A DNA stretch of 64,000 bases from a virus. The stretch lies in IMG/VR virus record IMGVR_UViG_3300035670_000177, positions 1 through 64,000 of that record, one strand, 5' to 3'. How positions within the stretch are numbered: position 1 is the stretch's first letter; each line of letters begins with the position of its first letter. A program made the translations under genes and the position numbers. Shown here in pieces: positions 14,094 to 21,810 of the stretch. The notes under the pieces are model-generated. The model ran no database searches. It was not told the DNA's origin and worked only from the letters and a program-made list of their open reading frames with translations.

Positions 14094-14123
14094 TTGACAG
14101 AAGATAGTGTGCTGCTTTAGTAT
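14094..14123 (+). promoter_or_regulatory. sigma70-type promoter with -10 inside a dyad
   Basis: TTGACA (14094-14099), 18-base spacer, TAGTAT (14118-14123). Inverted repeat GTGTGC (14107-14112) and GCACAC (14126-14131) encloses the -10. Drives the genes from 14151. Confidence 0.7.
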
Positions 14124-14150
14124 GGGCACACTTGATTCAAAGGAGGTGAT

Positions 14151-14444
14151 ATGTCTAAAGAAATCAAAGTAACTGTTGTTGAAGCTTCTGGGATTGATGA
14201 TTATAGTGACGATGAAGGCTTTACTTTCAAACATCCAGCAAAATACTATTTTGTAAACGCATTGGGTCAATATATTTATATTCATACTCGTGATATGAAA
14301 GTTGCTGTCGAATACATTAAAGAAAACTATGATGGCCGTTACACTGTTCGTACCGCTAAGGAAAGCAAATCGGATAATAATTATACCTGCACTGGAACAA
14401 CATCGAGGCGGGGTACTGCTAGCCACCTTCGACCAACTGTTTAG
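14151..14444 (+). CDS. Hypothetical protein, 97 aa
   Basis: ATG after AAAGGAGGTGAT, the best ribosome binding site in this area. An αβ protein with a basic disordered C-terminus (TSRRGTASHLRPTV). Not recognised. Confidence 0.7.
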   Translation: MSKEIKVTVVEASGIDDYSDDEGFTFKHPAKYYFVNALGQYIYIHTRDMKVAVEYIKENYDGRYTVRTAKESKSDNNYTCTGTTSRRGTASHLRPTV

Positions 14445-14452
14445 GAGGATAT

Positions 14453-14668
14453 ATGAGAGTAAAAATAGAAAAGGTTCTGGATTTACTGAGACAGCTTGAA
14501 GAAATTAATAAATACCCCATTGATCAAATTGAGTGGATTTACAATAACGAGTCTGTTAAAGTTAGCAAGAAAGAAATTGAAGACTGGAAATTCACTGGGC
14601 TTTCTAACGTGAGTTTTATAGAAATTATTCTGACAGGAGAACTTGAAAAGTGCGTAACAAAGACTTAA
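14453..14668 (+). CDS. Hypothetical protein, 71 aa
   Basis: ATG after AGGAGGATAT. Soluble and helical. Not recognised. Confidence 0.65.
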   Translation: MRVKIEKVLDLLRQLEEINKYPIDQIEWIYNNESVKVSKKEIEDWKFTGLSNVSFIEIILTGELEKCVTKT

Positions 14669-14889
14669 TCAAAAAGCTAAGTATGTTTGACCCAGAAGGG
14701 ATTGTAGTATTGCGAAATTCAGAAGGCAATTCACCTACACTCCATAACGTAGAACAAGAGGAAGGTGTTCACGACCTTGATGGTTGGGATTTGCTTGGTG
14801 ATTGGAGGAATGTAAAAGAAATGGAAGATTTTTATGGATCTTCTGATAGTGATCCTCTAGCTTTCGTTAGTCTTATTGTATTGTCTTAA
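14650..14889 (+). CDS. Hypothetical protein, 79 aa, GTG start
   Basis: GTG at 14650 after CAGGAGAACTTGAAAA, overlapping the previous gene. The N-terminus DLIKKLSMFDPEGIVVL resembles small phage proteins with an L...L..FDPD..V pattern. Confidence 0.65.
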   Translation: MRNKDLIKKLSMFDPEGIVVLRNSEGNSPTLHNVEQEEGVHDLDGWDLLGDWRNVKEMEDFYGSSDSDPLAFVSLIVLS

Positions 14890-14898
14890 GGGGGTTGT

Positions 14899-15138
14899 AT
14901 GCTATTAGTTCTTCTTTACCTAAGTATCGGTTTTGTTTTTGGCTGCTTCGTGGTTTACAAAATGCTAGATGTTTGGGGTTGGGATGATCTGCTTGAGGAT
15001 TTCAATAAGCGTCTAAAAGGTAAACATACAGAACTTAACGTATTTAAGTTGTCATTTCCAATTTTCACAGTTTCGACAATTACATTTACTTGGCCTTACT
15101 TTATTTACTTGTTTGTAAATAAGAAGTATTTCAAATGA
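14899..15138 (+). CDS. Membrane protein, 79 aa, two transmembrane segments
   Basis: Hydrophobic segments at about residues 1-22 and 52-72 flank a charged cytoplasmic-type loop. Likely a small inner-membrane protein; function unknown. Confidence 0.7.
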   Translation: MLLVLLYLSIGFVFGCFVVYKMLDVWGWDDLLEDFNKRLKGKHTELNVFKLSFPIFTVSTITFTWPYFIYLFVNKKYFK

Positions 15139-15551
15139 AAGACATTTACAAACTAGCCTTGATGGATATGGCTTGCAGATTTGGAGAGACATCGTTTGCA
15201 ACAAGGCTTAAAGTTGGAAGTTTGATTTATAAAAATGGCTCAGTAATATCGTTAGGTTGTAACGGCCAGCCTCCTGGGTGGGAAACAGAAGTTTGTGAAG
15301 ATGAAAATGGTAATACGTTACCAACTGTAAGGCATTCTGAAGATGCGGCGCTACAGAAGCTTTGGAGAAGCACAGAAACCGCTGAAGGTGCCGAAATATT
15401 CATTTCACACAAACCGTGTTTGGCTTGCAGTATCAAAATTGTTACAGCAGGAATTAATAAAGTCTACTACCGTCACGAATACCGCTGTAACAATGGTTTA
15501 GAATATCTATTGAAGCATAACGTTTCTATTGAGAGAATTAATCAAAATTAA
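15135..15551 (+). CDS. Deoxycytidylate deaminase-like enzyme, 138 aa
   Basis: Cytidine/dCMP deaminase fold: VRHSEDAAL gives the His and catalytic Glu (HxE), and HKPCLACSIKI gives the PCxxC zinc cysteines. It resembles dCMP deaminases that make dUMP, the substrate of the ThyX encoded at 57981. ATGA overlap with the previous gene. A second, divergent deaminase is at 35134. Confidence 0.85.
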   Translation: MKDIYKLALMDMACRFGETSFATRLKVGSLIYKNGSVISLGCNGQPPGWETEVCEDENGNTLPTVRHSEDAALQKLWRSTETAEGAEIFISHKPCLACSIKIVTAGINKVYYRHEYRCNNGLEYLLKHNVSIERINQN

Positions 15552-15552
15552 C

Positions 15553-15581
15553 TTGCACATCCCGATTTGGTGAGGTATTCT
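15553..15581 (+). promoter_or_regulatory. sigma70-type promoter nested in a hairpin
   Basis: TTGCAC (15553-15558), 17-base spacer, TATTCT (15576-15581). The inverted repeat ATCCCGAT (15559-15566) and ATCGGGAT (15593-15600) surrounds the -10 and is followed by TTATTGTTTATA, so a read-through RNA could terminate here while an RNA started here could not fold the stem. Confidence 0.7.
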
Positions 15582-15636
15582 ATCTCTACTGGATCGGGAT
15601 TTATTGTTTATAGGACTTTTAAATGGAGGAAAGAAA

Positions 15637-15810
15637 ATGGCTACAAAGAAGCAGATTTATGCAGAACTCATTGCTCTGCAAAAGAATCTAGAGAAAGCTT
15701 GTAATCGAGCAGAACGCATTAGTCAGAAAATAGACATTCCATCGTTTGCTGAACTGTTCTTTATCAAGACTCAGTTAGACGAAATCATAGAGATGGCTAA
15801 GAGTAAGTAA
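15637..15810 (+). CDS. Small helical protein, 57 aa
   Basis: ATG after TGGAGGAAAGAAA. Two helices with coiled-coil character (LQKNLEKACNRAERI). Not recognised. Confidence 0.7.
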   Translation: MATKKQIYAELIALQKNLEKACNRAERISQKIDIPSFAELFFIKTQLDEIIEMAKSK

Positions 15811-15828
15811 ATTTAAGGAGAACAAATA

Positions 15829-16032
15829 ATGTACAACGAACACACCGAAGAAGAAATCATCACTCTATATCATAAAGTTGCAAGAGAGCTTAGTTTCTTC
15901 AATGCAGCAGAGGGAGCTTCATGGTATGCTGAATCTGTTGCACGAAATACTTGTCAAAAAGTTTACCGGGAATTGTGTGAAGAATTTAAATCCCGCAATA
16001 TTCAAATTCCACAAGGCGATTATCTGATTTAG
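15829..16032 (+). CDS. Hypothetical protein, 67 aa
   Basis: ATG after AAGGAGAACAAATA. Helical, acidic. Not recognised. Confidence 0.7.
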   Translation: MYNEHTEEEIITLYHKVARELSFFNAAEGASWYAESVARNTCQKVYRELCEEFKSRNIQIPQGDYLI

Positions 16033-16042
16033 GAGATGTGCA

Positions 16043-16279
16043 ATGAACACAGAAGCTAAATACGAATCAATCAAACGTATTAACAAACAGTTGCTTGAGT
16101 ACGCATCGTGCCGTCCCGAATGGCACAGGCAGCTTCACGGAGACAGAGAGCTTCATGAGACAATGCAGCTTGCAAAACAGCTTTTAGCTCAAACAGAATA
16201 CGAATTAGCACTTGAAGAAGCTGAACGACTTGAGCTATACTTTGCTGGTGATTCAATCGCATTACACAATATGGAGTAA
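16043..16279 (+). CDS. Hypothetical protein, 78 aa
   Basis: ATG after AGGAGATGTGCA. Entirely helical and charged. Not recognised. Confidence 0.7.
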   Translation: MNTEAKYESIKRINKQLLEYASCRPEWHRQLHGDRELHETMQLAKQLLAQTEYELALEEAERLELYFAGDSIALHNME

Positions 16280-16282
16280 GAA

Positions 16283-16489
16283 ATGCCTTATGTAATCAGT
16301 TTTAATGATGAAACCGAAAAGTTTGTGATGGATGGGTATGAAGAAACCTATATTGGTGAGCATTTCATGAGTATCGCTAGAAATGAATGTTTAGAAGCAG
16401 AGGTCACATCAGCAATTTGTGAATCTCATGTACTAGCCATTCTTCGTGGTAATGGTGTTGAAATTGAACTTGTAGATATTGATTGGTAG
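16283..16489 (+). CDS. Hypothetical protein, 68 aa
   Basis: Starts three bases after the previous stop with a weak GGAGTAAGAA signal. Small acidic protein, not recognised. Confidence 0.65.
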   Translation: MPYVISFNDETEKFVMDGYEETYIGEHFMSIARNECLEAEVTSAICESHVLAILRGNGVEIELVDIDW

Positions 16490-16514
16490 TTTTTACAAAA
16501 CAAAGGAGAACAAA

Positions 16515-16913
16515 ATGGAAATTAAAAACACAACCACTATTCAACTAGCTAGCCTTGACGCATTCTGCCTAGAATTAGGGTATAAACGCACTGTTGATGG
16601 CCTTCGTTACGAATTCATCTACCCTGTTAAAACAGGTGAACGATTCATCAGCCTACGATCAGCAGCAGAGCTTCACAATACTCGTTGGGTTTATCATAAA
16701 GTAGCAAAGCTTTATTTCCCACCAGATCATTGGGGTAAGGCTAATACAGATTCTCCGTTTAAGCTCTCTGCCTATGAATATGAGAAAAGTCAAGCTAGAA
16801 AAATTATTGAATTTGTGCATTTACAAAAGACTAACGATGGTCGGATTGTCACGCAAAGTCATCAAGTCAAATTTCGGTGTGCGTTTTATTATGAACAATT
16901 TCTGGAGGATTGA
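16515..16913 (+). CDS. Hypothetical protein, 132 aa
   Basis: ATG 16515 after AAAGGAGAACAAA is preferred over an upstream in-frame start. Mixed αβ protein, no motif recognised. Confidence 0.7.
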   Translation: MEIKNTTTIQLASLDAFCLELGYKRTVDGLRYEFIYPVKTGERFISLRSAAELHNTRWVYHKVAKLYFPPDHWGKANTDSPFKLSAYEYEKSQARKIIEFVHLQKTNDGRIVTQSHQVKFRCAFYYEQFLED

Positions 16914-16916
16914 GTT

Positions 16917-17084
16917 ATGATGAACTCTGAACGCTCAGCTCTCTTAGAGAAAATTAAACAAGCAGAACATAAAGCTACTGAACAGTTTTACTTGGGCTTA
17001 CGTAAGGCATTAGGTGTTGTTAATCGTGCTGATTATCTTACAGAAGAACAGAAGCAGAAGCTTGCAGAGGACTTCTTGAAATGA
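16917..17084 (+). CDS. Small helical protein, 55 aa
   Basis: Frame from ATG 16917 to TGA 17082-17084, overlapping the next start (ATGA). A long amphipathic helix (ALLEKIKQAEHKATEQF). Not recognised. Confidence 0.6.
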   Translation: MMNSERSALLEKIKQAEHKATEQFYLGLRKALGVVNRADYLTEEQKQKLAEDFLK

Positions 17085-17551
17085 TTCGTCGAATTGCAGC
17101 GCTTCGTTATGTTTGTAAGAAATACAATCTAGGTTACAACTGGAAGATTAACCATTTCAAAGATGTAGGTGCTATTTGCTGGCGTGTAAATGAAGAAACT
17201 GCACGATATGAATGGCTTGAAGTGAGCTTGTTTAGTAAGAACTTTTGGGATATTCTCTGGCACGAAGTAGGACACCTGTGCTTGAAGCGCTCGATGGATT
17301 ACCAATCCAAACATTGCGAGTCTTTGGGGATTTCTTGGAGATGGGGTGCAATGGCTTCTGATGTTTTGATGGCTGAGGAAGCTTTAGCGTCTAAATTCTC
17401 AATCCGTATGCAGAAAGGCAAAGCTGACAAGAAATGGCTTGAGAAATGTTGGCACAGCTATACAAGCTGGATTATGAAAGACTATACAGAATCAGAAAAT
17501 CTCGATTTACATGTATCAACAATTGCTAGATATGTGAAGGTATTCAAATGA
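17081..17551 (+). CDS. Zincin-type metallopeptidase-like protein, 156 aa
   Basis: The motif WHEVGHLC (about residues 61-68) is an HExxH zinc site and is followed by EEALAS in a helix, which could supply the third ligand. The size suits a minimal zincin domain such as those in phage toxin- or repressor-cleaving proteins. The substrate is unknown. ATGA overlaps join it to both neighbours. Confidence 0.7.
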   Translation: MIRRIAALRYVCKKYNLGYNWKINHFKDVGAICWRVNEETARYEWLEVSLFSKNFWDILWHEVGHLCLKRSMDYQSKHCESLGISWRWGAMASDVLMAEEALASKFSIRMQKGKADKKWLEKCWHSYTSWIMKDYTESENLDLHVSTIARYVKVFK

Positions 17552-17700
17552 TCGAAGAAGTGAGACTGTACTCTACAGTGGCAGGTGAACTAGTAAAGCT
17601 TGTACAGACAGAGACACCAAAATGCTTTGTAGAATATGAGCAATATTTAGCTTTGGAGAAAGCTTACAAAGAACTTGTGGAGAAAGAGAATGACAACTGA
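17548..17700 (+). CDS. Small helical protein, 50 aa
   Basis: ATGA overlap with the zincin gene; the end overlaps the next start. Acidic helices. Not recognised. Confidence 0.6.
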   Translation: MIEEVRLYSTVAGELVKLVQTETPKCFVEYEQYLALEKAYKELVEKENDN

Positions 17701-17905
17701 TAACCTTAAGCAAATCCATCTGACAAACATCAATAACAAACCTGAGTTATACATTGACGGTCTAATTATACTTGACAAGATAAATTCAGTATATTTCCAA
17801 GATGCTATTTATCGAGCACGAGATAATACGATTGTTACAAGTACAGGACCTAAAAAGATTATTGATTTGGTGCAACGTGGCTTTACGGTTTACTATTTGA
17901 GTTAG
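17690..17905 (+). CDS. Hypothetical protein, 71 aa
   Basis: ATG 17690 is preferred, after GTGGAGAAAGAGA. β-rich (PELYIDGLIILDKINSVYF). Not recognised. Confidence 0.65.
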   Translation: MTTDNLKQIHLTNINNKPELYIDGLIILDKINSVYFQDAIYRARDNTIVTSTGPKKIIDLVQRGFTVYYLS

Positions 17906-17913
17906 GATGACTT

Positions 17914-18078
17914 ATGGAAATTACACACATTCCTAGAGGATTTATGTGCTGTGTTTGTGAGAAAGCCTTAGAGAATTGTAGTAAGCTTCCTTTCAACACA
18001 ACGCAAGTGATTCACGTTTTCAAAAATGACAAACTCAAAGAAGTGAAATGTTCTGAATTTAAGGAGAAACAAAAATGA
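17914..18078 (+). CDS. Small cysteine-containing protein, 54 aa
   Basis: ATG after TTAGGATGACTT; CCVC at about residues 12-15 plus two further Cys suggest a metal site. The stop overlaps the next start (ATGA). Confidence 0.6.
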   Translation: MEITHIPRGFMCCVCEKALENCSKLPFNTTQVIHVFKNDKLKEVKCSEFKEKQK

Positions 18079-18476
18079 TTAAAGGAACGAGAAATCAGTT
18101 GGGAAATGTCTCAAACAGGTTCCAGACAAATACCAAGCGCGTGTTGGCTGTTTGTTCGGCAGGACTTTTACGTTCACCAACTACAGCTAATATTCTTCAC
18201 AAGGAATTTGGTTTTAACACAAGGGCTTGCGGCAGTTGTAAAAAGTTTGCATTAATCCCAATCAGTGAAGCTCTTATCCTTTGGGCTGATGAAATTGTTT
18301 TTGTAAACCACGACAATTGGTTTGACTTAGACGAGGAAGAACAAAACCTGATTCGTGATTCAGAAATTACAGTTCGTATTTTAGACATCCCAGACGAACA
18401 CTGCTGGGGTGAACCAGAACTTGAACAGGAGATTATTAAACAATGGAAAGCAAGCAAAGCAGCAATAAATCTATGA
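18075..18476 (+). CDS. Low-molecular-weight protein tyrosine phosphatase-like protein, 133 aa
   Basis: VCSAGLLRSPTTANIL (about residues 27-42) fits the P-loop C-x5-R-(S/T) of LMW-PTP and arsenate-reductase-type enzymes. Downstream WADEIVFV and a final acidic helix resemble predicted protein tyrosine phosphatases of about 110 aa. The general acid Asp is not certain. It might act on host phosphotyrosine proteins; that is inference. Confidence 0.7.
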   Translation: MIKGTRNQLGNVSNRFQTNTKRVLAVCSAGLLRSPTTANILHKEFGFNTRACGSCKKFALIPISEALILWADEIVFVNHDNWFDLDEEEQNLIRDSEITVRILDIPDEHCWGEPELEQEIIKQWKASKAAINL

Positions 18477-18571
18477 GTCGTGAAGAGCTAAAAGAAATGC
18501 TGAATCGCCAGAAAGAGGTTGAGTTTTATAAGCATCAAGATCGAGTAGCTGGCAGAAGTCAGCAATCCTAG
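18443..18571 (+). CDS. Micro-ORF, 42 aa
   Basis: In-frame ATGs at 18443 and 18473, AGGAG 11 bases before the first. Charged helix (REELKEMLNRQKEVEFY). Overlaps the phosphatase-like gene. Confidence 0.45.
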   Translation: MESKQSSNKSMSREELKEMLNRQKEVEFYKHQDRVAGRSQQS

Positions 18572-18583
18572 AGGACGTTAATA

Positions 18584-18847
18584 ATGAAACCCTTCATAGC
18601 TTTTTCTTTCATTATAGCTTTAACAGCATGTGCCAATACACAACCTAGATTGAATGGAAGTGGTACACAATATCAAGCTTGGCAAACACAAGTATTAGAA
18701 GAATGTGCTAGGAAAGCAGCTACAATTACTGTACAATTAATGGAAGAAAAGGCTAAGAATGGAATTTATTTGAATGTTGAGCAGGGATATGTTATAAACA
18801 GATATGTATTAGAGCTTTGTTATAAGAGGAATGGGATTGTAATATGA
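18584..18847 (+). CDS. Small lipoprotein, 87 aa
   Basis: Signal peptide MKPFIAFSFIIALTAC with a lipobox LTA-C at residue 16, so processing would leave a lipid-anchored protein of about 72 aa. Two further Cys may form a disulfide. ATG after AGAGGACGTTAATA. Its neighbours are soluble enzymes, so it is not an obvious spanin. Confidence 0.75.
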   Translation: MKPFIAFSFIIALTACANTQPRLNGSGTQYQAWQTQVLEECARKAATITVQLMEEKAKNGIYLNVEQGYVINRYVLELCYKRNGIVI

Positions 18848-20088
18848 AAATTAACGGGGAAGAAGAAATGAGTAACGAAAATTTTGAACTGATTGACAGT
18901 TTTGGTAAGCCTATTAAGGCTTGGACTAAAGGCGTTCCCGTAGAAGAGGCAGCTAAACAGCAACTACGAAATATTGCAAGTATGCCTTTCATCCATGAAC
19001 ACGTTGCAGTGATGCCAGATGTGCACTTTGGTATGGGAGCTACAGTAGGTAGTGTAATTGCTACAACAGGTGCTATTATCCCAGCGGCAGTGGGTGTAGA
19101 CATTGGTTGCGGAATGATCGCACAAGAAACGTCGCTACGAGCAAAAGACTTACCTGATAATCTTGCAGCTATTCGTTCAGATATTGAGCGTGCAATTCCT
19201 CATGGATTTGTCACAACTCCGGGACGAGCAATTAAAGGTGGTTGGGAAGTTGCACCAAACTCTGTTATCTCTCGCTACCGTGGGCTTGCAGATCGATACG
19301 AAAAGATTGTAGAAAAGCACCCCAAGATTAATCACAAAAGCCCTCTAAAACAAATGGGAAGTCTTGGTGGAGGAAATCACTTTATTGAAATCTGCCTCGA
19401 TGAACGTGATGTAGTTTGGGTTATGCTTCATTCGGGCAGTCGAGGGCCGGGAAACAAGATTGGTGAATACTTTATTGAAAAAGCAAAAGAGGAAATGCTT
19501 AAAAACAATGTACACCTTCTAGACAAAGATTTGTCTTATCTTGTAGAAGGCTCAGAGCTTTTTGAGGACTATTGCGAAGCTGTTTCATGGGCACAAGATT
19601 ATGCTATGGAAAACCGTCTACAGATGATGGAACTAACTTTGTCGGTCCTTCGTAAGCACCTGCCGTCTTTCACACTAGCAAAAAGCGCTGTTAATGCCCA
19701 CCACAACTATGTTTCAAAAGAACACCACTTTGGATCGGATGTATTGGTAACTCGTAAAGGTGCAGTAAAAGCAGGACTTGGTGATCTTGGTATTATTCCA
19801 GGCTCCATGGGTGCTAAAAGCTTTATTGTAAAAGGTAAAGGTAATAAAGAATCTTTCTGCTCTTGTTCTCATGGTGCTGGTCGTAAAATGAGTCGTGGGG
19901 AAGCAAAGCGAACGTTCACAGTAGAAGACCATGTAAAAGCAACCAAGGGTGTTGAGTGCCGTAAAGATAAAGACGTTATCGATGAAACTCCAGCAGCTTA
20001 CAAGGATATTGATGCTGTAATGCTTGCTCAAGCTGATTTGGTAGAGGTATTGCACACACTACGCCAAGTTCTTTGTGTTAAGGGGTAG
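18844..20088 (+). CDS. rtcB: RtcB-type tRNA/RNA ligase, 414 aa
   Basis: Full-length RtcB of the phage and bacterial type: HVAVMPDVHFGMGATVGSV, GVDIGCGM with the metal-binding Asp/Cys, GGGNHFIEI, and SCSHGAGRKMSR with the guanylated His region near the C-terminus. RtcB joins 2',3'-cyclic phosphate or 3'-phosphate ends to 5'-OH ends with GTP and Mn2+, repairing cleaved tRNAs. A second ATG at 18868 follows GGGGAAGAAGAA and may be the real start. The window also contains a hammerhead, whose products have exactly these termini. Confidence 0.93.
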   Translation: MKINGEEEMSNENFELIDSFGKPIKAWTKGVPVEEAAKQQLRNIASMPFIHEHVAVMPDVHFGMGATVGSVIATTGAIIPAAVGVDIGCGMIAQETSLRAKDLPDNLAAIRSDIERAIPHGFVTTPGRAIKGGWEVAPNSVISRYRGLADRYEKIVEKHPKINHKSPLKQMGSLGGGNHFIEICLDERDVVWVMLHSGSRGPGNKIGEYFIEKAKEEMLKNNVHLLDKDLSYLVEGSELFEDYCEAVSWAQDYAMENRLQMMELTLSVLRKHLPSFTLAKSAVNAHHNYVSKEHHFGSDVLVTRKGAVKAGLGDLGIIPGSMGAKSFIVKGKGNKESFCSCSHGAGRKMSRGEAKRTFTVEDHVKATKGVECRKDKDVIDETPAAYKDIDAVMLAQADLVEVLHTLRQVLCVKG

Positions 20089-20091
20089 ACA

Positions 20092-20289
20092 ATGATTTTG
20101 GAATATCATGTGATGTCTGAATGTGAACAGAATTTACTAGACATAGAACTAGAAACACGGGATAAGTTAGATATTGACTTATATAGTGAAGGTCCATTTG
20201 CTTGTTATAACTCTATACAATTGAGTAAACGACAGGTTGAACACTTGATTGATCAACTTATGGTATTCCATTCAGAAATGGAGGATTAA
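20092..20289 (+). CDS. Hypothetical protein, 65 aa
   Basis: Acidic αβ protein, 3 bases after rtcB. Not recognised. Confidence 0.65.
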   Translation: MILEYHVMSECEQNLLDIELETRDKLDIDLYSEGPFACYNSIQLSKRQVEHLIDQLMVFHSEMED

Positions 20290-20291
20290 AC

Positions 20292-20426
20292 ATGATTGAA
20301 ATCACAGAAGAAATGAAACAAGCTGCACAGCAAGCTAAGAAAGACAAGATTGCTTATGCTAAAGAATATCTTGATTTAGATTGGGGTGATGATGAGAAGC
20401 ATTGGCGTGAGCTTAGTAAGACGTGA
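20292..20426 (+). CDS. Small acidic protein, 44 aa
   Basis: ATG 20292 after ATGGAGGATTAAAC to TGA 20424-20426. Helical (EEMKQAAQQAKKDKIAYAKE). Not recognised. Confidence 0.55.
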   Translation: MIEITEEMKQAAQQAKKDKIAYAKEYLDLDWGDDEKHWRELSKT

Positions 20427-20485
20427 ATATGTGTGCTATTATGTGTTTCGTTTAAATTAATGCTGAAAAAGACGGGGTAAATGGT

Positions 20486-20821
20486 ATGGAACTTGAGACG
20501 GAAGAACAATTCTTTGATAGAATGCGAGAATTGGCAAGAGAAATTGATAGTAACCAAAGAGATTATGTGGCCTCAAACGGGTGCTATGCTGAATCTGGCT
20601 ACGACTTCTTTGAACAACAAGTAAGAGAAGAATTTGAAGAATATGCTCGAAGACAGGGTTATGATATTACACGAAATAGGGAGTACAGCTTCTTCTACGC
20701 TGACGGTAGGACAGAAGATGCTTGGAGAATGTATCATCAAGCTCATGTAAGGGGTAGGGAGTTTCAGATTAAAAGGATTGAAGCTTCGCTTAATACTAGA
20801 TTGGTTGGACACGAAGGTTAA
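20486..20821 (+). CDS. Hypothetical protein, 111 aa
   Basis: Highly charged helical protein. A possible weak promoter (TTAGTA-18-TATTAT) lies about 50 bases upstream. Not recognised. Confidence 0.65.
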   Translation: MELETEEQFFDRMRELAREIDSNQRDYVASNGCYAESGYDFFEQQVREEFEEYARRQGYDITRNREYSFFYADGRTEDAWRMYHQAHVRGREFQIKRIEASLNTRLVGHEG

Positions 20822-20826
20822 ATAAC

Positions 20827-21144
20827 ATGGAAAAGATTATTTATGTTGTAAAGCGATATGAACTGGCAGACACAGGTCTAATTGATTACCCAAATGTCCT
20901 TCAAATCTTTGATGAGAAAGCTTTTGTATCTCAACAAGATGCACAAGACTATAAGAATTCCCTAGATCCAACAGACGATGGTTTTGAATACACTTGTCCT
21001 TGTGGATGTGGTGATGTACACTGGCGTTCTTGGGAAGTAGAACCGCTTGTTCTGTCTTTGCCTGGCTTACCTAAACAAGAAAAGCTGGGTAATGAGTTTG
21101 CACAAATGATTGAGGATAACTTCTGGGAGTTGGTGATTAAATGA
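20827..21144 (+). CDS. Hypothetical protein with CxCGCG motif, 105 aa
   Basis: The segment YTCPCGCGDVHWRSW (about residues 57-71) looks like a small metal-binding knuckle. Otherwise αβ. Not recognised. Confidence 0.7.
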   Translation: MEKIIYVVKRYELADTGLIDYPNVLQIFDEKAFVSQQDAQDYKNSLDPTDDGFEYTCPCGCGDVHWRSWEVEPLVLSLPGLPKQEKLGNEFAQMIEDNFWELVIK

Positions 21145-21413
21145 AATACAGAGTAACGCTAGAATACGGCCTATACGAACCACAGTTTCGAGAGTGGTTT
21201 ATTTGGAAGAACACTTCTTACCCCTCGGTAAGCTTCCATACGCTTGAAGAAGCGTTAGAGGAAATCGAAGCACACAAGAAAATGCTTTCAAACCGAGGTA
21301 AACAAGTTGTGTGGGAAAGCAATCCAATTCCAAGCGAAGGGTATAACATTAATTTCTTTACGGATGTTGAACGACCTAAGACGCCTCCTGTAAAACCACC
21401 GAAGGGCAGATAA
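21141..21413 (+). CDS. Hypothetical protein, 90 aa
   Basis: ATGA overlap upstream. Basic, Pro-rich C-terminus (RPKTPPVKPPKGR). Not recognised. Confidence 0.65.
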   Translation: MKYRVTLEYGLYEPQFREWFIWKNTSYPSVSFHTLEEALEEIEAHKKMLSNRGKQVVWESNPIPSEGYNINFFTDVERPKTPPVKPPKGR

Positions 21414-21414
21414 G

Positions 21415-21597
21415 ATGAGCGATTACAAAGATAATCATGATCTATTCCTTGAAGAATGGGGAACACCAGAACAGAAAGCTCAATTAGCTGACCGAAGGGA
21501 ACGAATGCAAGAGTTCCTAAAAGATATCCAAGTGTTGACTGTTGAAGATGCAATAAAGAGGAGTTTTAATTTTGATTATTTTCAAAACAAGCAATGA
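21415..21597 (+). CDS. Hypothetical protein, 60 aa
   Basis: Charged helical protein following GGGCAGATAAG. The 3' end overlaps the next small gene. Confidence 0.6.
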   Translation: MSDYKDNHDLFLEEWGTPEQKAQLADRRERMQEFLKDIQVLTVEDAIKRSFNFDYFQNKQ

Positions 21598-21718
21598 CCC
21601 TGTAAAGTCTTGTCAATTATACAGAGAATTGGGGTGTAGTCATGTGGACGGAATGTTGTGTGATTTCCCTAAATGCAGCATGTTGAAAGATTACAAAGAA
21701 GTAAAGGAGAAAAGGTAA
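21572..21718 (+). CDS. Small cysteine-rich protein, 48 aa, TTG start
   Basis: TTG 21572 after AAGAGGAGTTTTAATT. Four Cys spaced through the peptide (SCQ, GCS, LCD, KCS) suggest one metal site. Stop overlaps the next ATG. Confidence 0.5.
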   Translation: MIIFKTSNDPVKSCQLYRELGCSHVDGMLCDFPKCSMLKDYKEVKEKR

Positions 21719-21810
21719 TGTTCTTCTTAGGGTTGATAGTCGGAATTATTACAGTGGTAGTTATCGGGATAGCTTTAATTTATGATGCGTTTATGAATAA
21801 TAAACTATGA
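21718..21810 (+). CDS. Single-pass membrane micropeptide, 30 aa
   Basis: ATG 21718 after AAAGGAGAAAAGGTA. Almost the whole peptide is one hydrophobic helix (GLIVGIITVVVIGIALIY), so it is probably a bitopic membrane peptide. Overlaps the next gene by ATGA. Confidence 0.6.
   Translation: MFFLGLIVGIITVVVIGIALIYDAFMNNKL

Noticed and set aside
13860-14426. Leftward ORF of 188 codons
   Set aside because: Antisense to the ClpP-like gene and the next gene; it crosses a rightward promoter and encodes a Phe/Ser-rich shadow.
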